Under the pieces are notes generated by a model that was not told the origin of the DNA, did no database searches, and was given only the letters and a program-made list of their open reading frames with translations. Below, one piece after another: positions 60,104 to 64,000 of a stretch of DNA of 64,000 nt (position 1 is the first letter of the stretch; each line of letters begins with the position of its first letter). Source of the DNA: Streptomyces lydicus. Lineage in GTDB: Bacteria; Actinomycetota; Actinomycetes; Streptomycetales; Streptomycetaceae. The stretch spans positions 8,184,001 to 8,248,000 of the forward strand of contig NZ_RDTE01000003.1 of NCBI RefSeq assembly GCF_004125265.1. Direction: 5' to 3'. Both the position numbers and the translations under genes were made by a program.

Positions 60104-60484
60104 CTATCGGCGGGGCTGTGCGTCCACCAGGGCGCCGATCCGCTCCGCGGCACGTCTGGCCTGCAGATGGAGCCGCCCCACGTTGGTGTCCGGGCTTGCC
60201 ACGGCGGTCAGGACCGCGCGCCGTCCGGCCGAATAGGCCGCGATATACCCGTCGGCGCCGCGTGTCAGGGATTCCTCGAAGGCGCCCTGTCCGGTCGCGT
60301 CGGTGAGTCGTTTGGCGACGCCGATCGCCGCGGCGGTGAGGGCGGCCAGGCCGTCCGGCTCGATATCCGGCAGATCGTGGGCGATCACCATGCCGTCCAC
60401 GCTCGCCACCATCCCGCCCCGGAAATGGCGTACTTGGTCGCGCAGCGTATGCAATTCCTCCCGTATCCGGGGTTCTATCGTCAT
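60104..60484 (-). CDS. Roadblock/LC7-domain protein B
   Basis: A 126-residue protein: RIREELHTLRDQVRHFRGGMVASVDGMVIAHDLPDIEPDGLAALTAAAIGVAKRLTDATGQGAFEESLTRGADGYIAAYSAGRRAVLTAVASPDTNVGRLHLQARRAAERIGAL. It is the closest of the three to CvnB of the conservons. It lies 70 bases after the PATAN-like gene and 166 bases before protein A on the same strand. Confidence 0.88.
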   Translation of the reverse strand: MTIEPRIREELHTLRDQVRHFRGGMVASVDGMVIAHDLPDIEPDGLAALTAAAIGVAKRLTDATGQGAFEESLTRGADGYIAAYSAGRRAVLTAVASPDTNVGRLHLQARRAAERIGALVDAQPRR

Positions 60485-60554
60485 CAGTCTCCTTTTCACG
60501 GCGTGCCTTCTGATGACGCGCCTCATGGGGTGCACGGTCTTCGTGCGCAAGGGC

Positions 60555-61403
60555 TCACAGGTTTTCCTCCAACGCCGTACGCAGTCGGACAAGGAGGGCA
60601 ATATCCGGATCGGCGGTATCGAGGGCATCCGGTGCCGGTAGTTGCCAGGTCGCGGTGGTGTCTTCCGCGGCGACGGGGTCGGCGCCGTCCAGGCAGGCGC
60701 CGGGCCGCCGCCGGGGGAGCGGGGTGGGTGCCCGGGGGACGTGGACGAGGCCGACGGCGGCGAGGCGGCGGATGTCGAGCAGTGTCCCGAACGCGGACTG
60801 GCCCAGCGCCCGGGCCAGTTCCTGGGGCGTGTGCCGGCCGTCGGCGTGGTCGAGCAAGCGCCGTTGGCGGCTGGTGGCGGGGGCCGGGATGCGCGGGCGG
60901 ACGGGAACGACGGGTACGGAGTCGACCGCCGCCCAGGGGTGGAGCCGGTCGAGCAGCAGCCGGCGGCGGGCCGTCGCCTGCTGGAGGGCGAGGACGCTGA
61001 CGGGGCGTATGACACCCAGCCAGTGGCCCGCACCTGGGGTGAAGGAGGTGGTCTCGGGTGCCAGCGGCAGGGCGAAGAATGCGGCGTCGAGCAGTGCGGC
61101 GAGGTGGCATATCTCCAGCTCCCCCTGGGACAGCCACCCCCTGCTGACCAGGAATTGACCGCCGTCCTGCTGCGGTCCTGCCGTTTCGGCGGCGTACTGC
61201 CAGCCCTCCGGCGGCAGTTTGCCGGACGCGGTGAGCCGTGGGCCGAGTCCGGGGGCGGTGGTGCTCTCGATGCAGTAGACCGCACCGTCGAGAAGGTAGA
61301 GGCAGCCGTGCGGGCCGCTGAGGGTGCCGGTGACGCGTTCGGCGGCGTACCGGTCGAGCAGCCCGGCCGGGGCGGGCGGGTGAGGAGATATGGGCAGGCC
61401 CAT
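60555..61403 (-). CDS. PATAN/DUF4388-like protein with C-terminal winged-helix region
   Basis: A 282-residue protein. LLDRYAAERVTGTLSGPHGCLYLLDGAVYCIESTTAPGLGPRLTASGKL is like the effector-type PATAN or DUF4388 domain, which in other bacteria pairs with Roadblock proteins. The middle ALQQATARRRLLLDRLHPWAAVDSVPVVPV is followed by a winged-helix-like part (ATSRQRRLLDHADGRHTPQELARALGQSAFGTLLDIRRLAAVGLVHV). Probably transduces a Roadblock signal to DNA or a partner protein (inference). Confidence 0.65.
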   Translation of the reverse strand: MGLPISPHPPAPAGLLDRYAAERVTGTLSGPHGCLYLLDGAVYCIESTTAPGLGPRLTASGKLPPEGWQYAAETAGPQQDGGQFLVSRGWLSQGELEICHLAALLDAAFFALPLAPETTSFTPGAGHWLGVIRPVSVLALQQATARRRLLLDRLHPWAAVDSVPVVPVRPRIPAPATSRQRRLLDHADGRHTPQELARALGQSAFGTLLDIRRLAAVGLVHVPRAPTPLPRRRPGACLDGADPVAAEDTTATWQLPAPDALDTADPDIALLVRLRTALEENL

Positions 61404-61445
61404 GGCTGTTCCCTTACCGTTCGTGCGGTGTGGCGGAGCGCGCCG

Positions 61446-61829
61446 TCAGGACGCGACCAGTTCCGCCGCCAGATCGCGCAGTCGGAGCCGGGCGACGGCG
61501 AGGTTGGCCTGTGTGCGGTCCAGCCAGAGGTAGAGGTAGGTCTGGCTGTCGAAGGCCGTGTGCACAAAACGGATGAGGTGGTAGCTTCCCGCAGCCGTGA
61601 TGATGAGGTCTTCGAGGTCCGTGCCGACGGCGCCGGTGGTGTCGAAGGTGGCGTTGCGTGCGACGGTCTGCACCAGCTCGGCGGTGTCCGCAGCGGCCGC
61701 GTCGTGATCGTCGTGCGGTGCCTGCCCGGCCGTTCCGAGGGTCAGACCACTGGTCCAGTCGATCAGTCCGGCACATCGGACGCCGGGGATCCCCATCGCT
61801 TGGGACAACACCTGATCGATTCCCGGCAC
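61446..61829 (-). CDS. Roadblock/LC7-domain protein C
   Basis: A 127-residue Roadblock protein related to protein A: PGIDQVLSQAMGIPGVRCAGLIDWTSGLTLGTAGQAP, then DLEDLIITAAGSYHLIRFVHTAFDSQTYLYLWLDRTQANLAVARLRLRDLAAELV. GTG 61829 follows GGAGAG; an ATG at 61913 would add 28 unrelated residues. First gene of the four-gene cluster. Confidence 0.8.
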   Translation of the reverse strand: MPGIDQVLSQAMGIPGVRCAGLIDWTSGLTLGTAGQAPHDDHDAAAADTAELVQTVARNATFDTTGAVGTDLEDLIITAAGSYHLIRFVHTAFDSQTYLYLWLDRTQANLAVARLRLRDLAAELVAS

Positions 61830-62513
61830 TTCGGCTCTCCTTCGCGACGGCTCCGTACGCGGCGTGAAAACGCCGAAGCCCTCCCTTGTGGCGGTGAGTG
61901 GGAGAGCCTTCACGGAAGGTTACTGAAGGTGTGCGGCTGGCACATGCCCGATGGGCAGGTCTACGGCAATTGACGTATTCTCGCCCCTGCGCGCCCCTCC
62001 GGGAGCCCTTGCGCCGCTCCGCGCTCCAGCAGGTCACCCAGGGCGCTGAATCCTGTGCCAGGTGGCCTCACCCGGCGACGAGCTGCGCTGTTGCCCCGTC
62101 AACACCGCGTCACCACAGCCCCGTTGAGGGTCCCACGAGTGGGGTGGGGTGAGCGGGGATTCCGACCGGACGCCCTGGTTCATTGGCCGGAATGATGAGG
62201 TTCCGCTGCGCTCCCCGGCCGTTCGGCTGCGCTCCCCGGCCGTTCGGCTGCGCTCCCCGGCCGTTCGCCGGCCGCTCGGCCGGGTCTGCCTCCGCGTCAC
62301 CGAGGCGTCGGCGCGGTACCCGCCGCTCTCCACGGCCGGGCGCGGACGCCCGCACTCCCACGAACCGCCTCCGGCGGCGTCGAAAAAACCTACAGGTTGG
62401 TAAAGAAGTGTGCGTCAGGCCTGTTCAGGAGGGGAGGCCACAGGTCAGGATCCCTCCGTAAGTCTGTGAACCATCCCGCCACCAGTGCATCCCACGCAGG
62501 GGGAATCAGCCAC
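61830..62513. other. Intergenic region between the Roadblock cluster and tap-like gene
   Basis: The 684 bases have no supported gene. They hold the 21-bp repeats at 62206-62268, the Roadblock promoter at the left and the tap promoter at the right (AT-richer stretch 62380-62460). Frames through the repeats give GERSRTA-like heptad peptides only. Confidence 0.5.
62206..62268. repeat. 21-bp tandem repeat, three units
   Basis: CTGCGCTCCCCGGCCGTTCG repeats at 62206, 62227 and 62248 with one base between copies. The last base of the third unit differs. Confidence 0.9.
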
Positions 62514-64000
62514 GTGAGAAGAACAGCAGCGCTCGGCGCCGCCGGCACCCTGGTGACCGGCGCGCTCCTCGCCGGAGCGATATCCGCCACGCCCGCCAGC
62601 GCGGGCGACAAGCACCAGCGCGGTTCGGCCGAAGCGCGCGGTGTGGCGATCGCCGCCGCGCGCGCAGCCAAGAAGGGCATCAACTGGCAGGCCTGTCCCG
62701 CCGACTGGGGCCTCAAGCCGCCCATCCAGTGCGGCTATGTCACGGTCCCGGTCGACTACGCACGGCCCAACGGCCGTACGATCAAGATCGCGGTGGACCG
62801 GGCCGTCAGCACCGGCAGCAAGAAGGAACGTCAGGGCTCCCTCGTCTACAACCCCGGCGGGCCCGGCGGTTCGGGCATGAAGTTCCCGGCCCGCATCACC
62901 ACCAAGAGCGCCCTGTGGGCCAAGACCGCCAAGGCGTACGACTTCGTCGGCTTCGACCCCCGGGGCGTGGGCCACTCCGCGCCGATCTCCTGCATGAACC
63001 CGCAGGAGTTCGTCAAGGCGCCCAAGGCCGACCCGGTGCCGGGCAGCGAGGCCGACAAGCTCGCCCAGCGCAAGCTCGCCAAGGAGTACGCGGACGGCTG
63101 CGCCGAGCGCAGCGGCGGTCTGCTGCCGTACATGACGACCAAGAACACCGTCCGCGACCTCGATGTGATCCGTGCCGGGCTCGGGGAGAAGAAGCTCAAC
63201 TACCTGGGTGTTTCCTACGGCACCTACCTGGGCGCCGTCTACGGGACACTCTTCCCGACCCACGTGCGCCGGATGCTCGTCGACAGCGTCGTCAACCCGG
63301 CCCGCGAGAACATCTGGTACCAGGCCAACCTCGACCAGGACGTCGCCTTCGAGACCCGTTGGGGCGACTGGAAGAAGTGGGTCGCCAAGAACGACGCCAC
63401 TTACCACATCGGGGATACCCCCGAGATGGTCCAGGCGGCGTGGGAGAAGCTGCGCGCGACCGCCAAGAAGAACCCCATCAGCGGTGTCGTCGGCCCCGCC
63501 GAGCTGACCAGCTTCTTCCAGAACGCGCCGTACTACGACTCCATGTGGGCCCCGGTCGCCGAGGTCTGGAGCGCGTACCTCTCCGGCAACACCAAGCCTC
63601 TGGTGGAGAACGCCGGCCCGAACCTTCTGGATGTCGCGGGCAACACCTCGGCGGAGAACGGCAACGCCGTCTACACGGCCGTCGAGTGCAACGACACCAA
63701 GTGGCCCACCAGCTGGCGGAAGTGGGACCGCGACAACACCCGCATCCATCAGCAGGCACCGTTCATGACCTGGGCCAACGCCTGGATGAACCTGCCCTGC
63801 GCCACCTGGCCGGTCAAGCAGCAGCGACCGGTCGAGGTCCAAACCGGCAAGGGGCTGCCGAGTGTGCTGATCGTACAGAGCACCCGTGACGCGGCCACGC
63901 CGTACGGCGGCGCGGTCGAACTGCACCACCGTTTCAAGGGCTCGCGTCTGATCACCGAGCGGGACGCCGGATCGCACGGTGTCACCGGTCAGGTCAACCC
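62514..64000 (+). CDS. tap: Secreted tripeptidyl aminopeptidase-type alpha/beta hydrolase (partial)
   Basis: The gene starts at GTG 62514 after AGGGGGAA and runs off the window; 495 codons are seen. The signal peptide is RRTAALGAAGTLVTGALLAGAISATPASA. Domain blocks are GSLVYNPGGPGGSGMKF (oxyanion), YDFVGFDPRGVGHS, LNYLGVSYGTYLGAVYGTLFP (nucleophile Ser), and the TAP-like C-terminus VLIVQSTRDAATPYGGAVELHHRFKGSRLI with His in AGSHGVTG. This matches the Streptomyces Tap/SlpD peptidases that remove tripeptides from secreted proteins. In S. coelicolor a tap gene lies next to the urease genes, which supports the name. Confidence 0.85.
   Translation, partial: MRRTAALGAAGTLVTGALLAGAISATPASAGDKHQRGSAEARGVAIAAARAAKKGINWQACPADWGLKPPIQCGYVTVPVDYARPNGRTIKIAVDRAVSTGSKKERQGSLVYNPGGPGGSGMKFPARITTKSALWAKTAKAYDFVGFDPRGVGHSAPISCMNPQEFVKAPKADPVPGSEADKLAQRKLAKEYADGCAERSGGLLPYMTTKNTVRDLDVIRAGLGEKKLNYLGVSYGTYLGAVYGTLFPTHVRRMLVDSVVNPARENIWYQANLDQDVAFETRWGDWKKWVAKNDATYHIGDTPEMVQAAWEKLRATAKKNPISGVVGPAELTSFFQNAPYYDSMWAPVAEVWSAYLSGNTKPLVENAGPNLLDVAGNTSAENGNAVYTAVECNDTKWPTSWRKWDRDNTRIHQQAPFMTWANAWMNLPCATWPVKQQRPVEVQTGKGLPSVLIVQSTRDAATPYGGAVELHHRFKGSRLITERDAGSHGVTGQVN

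Noticed and set aside
62034..62403. Repeat-containing frames on both strands with GERSRTA or RSPAVRL heptads
   Set aside because: They derive from the 21-bp DNA repeat and have no start signals or family similarity.

Overview
This window is high-GC actinobacterial chromosome, almost certainly Streptomyces. Codon third positions are strongly G/C, many genes start with GTG, several promoters look leaderless, and most genes have their closest relatives in Streptomyces. The 3' half carries biotin, urease and tripeptidyl-aminopeptidase genes in an arrangement that resembles one region of the S. coelicolor chromosome, as far as I recall it. The 5' half is a patchwork of regulators, small catabolic operons, insertion sequences and decayed genes, as expected of a chromosome arm.

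Layout. 1-7.4 kb: a secreted fasciclin protein, a decayed WYL regulator, an IMPase-like/NAD(P)-reductase operon with a divergent LysR regulator, an HD hydrolase divergent from a GlxA-type regulator, and TetR and HAD gene fragments. 7.4-22.7 kb: two apparently identical 1,697-bp ISAzo13-family elements in the same orientation enclose about 11.9 kb. That segment holds a putative catabolic module (PPOX flavoprotein, PDR/VanB reductase, HSL-type hydrolase, TetR regulator, flavin monooxygenase), a GDSL hydrolase, a coupled CNNM/CBS pair, a GNAT, an SDR and a maltokinase-cap protein. Three near-identical TetR-type operators lie in the hydrolase/tetR gap.

22.7-34 kb: pseudogenes (hydrolase with an internal deletion, transposase piece, frameshifted Lrp/AsnC), a membrane-anchored HTH protein, a DUF4232 lipoprotein, a dual-HTH MerR regulator, an SDR/NTF2 operon, a CAP-domain protein, and a ribbon-helix-helix/degenerate Doc pair. 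34-43 kb: bioD-bioA-bioB with divergent bioF, a LysR/LysE pair, an NlpC/P60 hydrolase behind a c-di-AMP riboswitch, and clpP coupled to a small unknown gene.

43-54 kb: a two-component system divergent from a MacB/FtsX-type ABC exporter, an SDR-TetR operon, a zone of transposase remnants, an orphan Phd antitoxin and a secreted M28 aminopeptidase. 54-64 kb: ureABC, a tiny repeat-built ORF, ureFGD, a Roadblock/LC7 cluster and the start of a tap-like secreted peptidase that runs off the window.

How the genes work together: urease supplies ammonia and is probably under GlnR. The bio genes make biotin from a pimeloyl thioester. The TetR-controlled module looks like an inducible pathway for an ester or aromatic compound. 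The kinase/regulator/ABC set looks like envelope-stress or antimicrobial-peptide export. The points most worth following up are the MNTP-repeat ORF coupled to ureF, the Doc-like protein without its Fic motif, the IMPase homologue missing metal ligands, and the Roadblock cluster lacking its usual kinase and GTPase.
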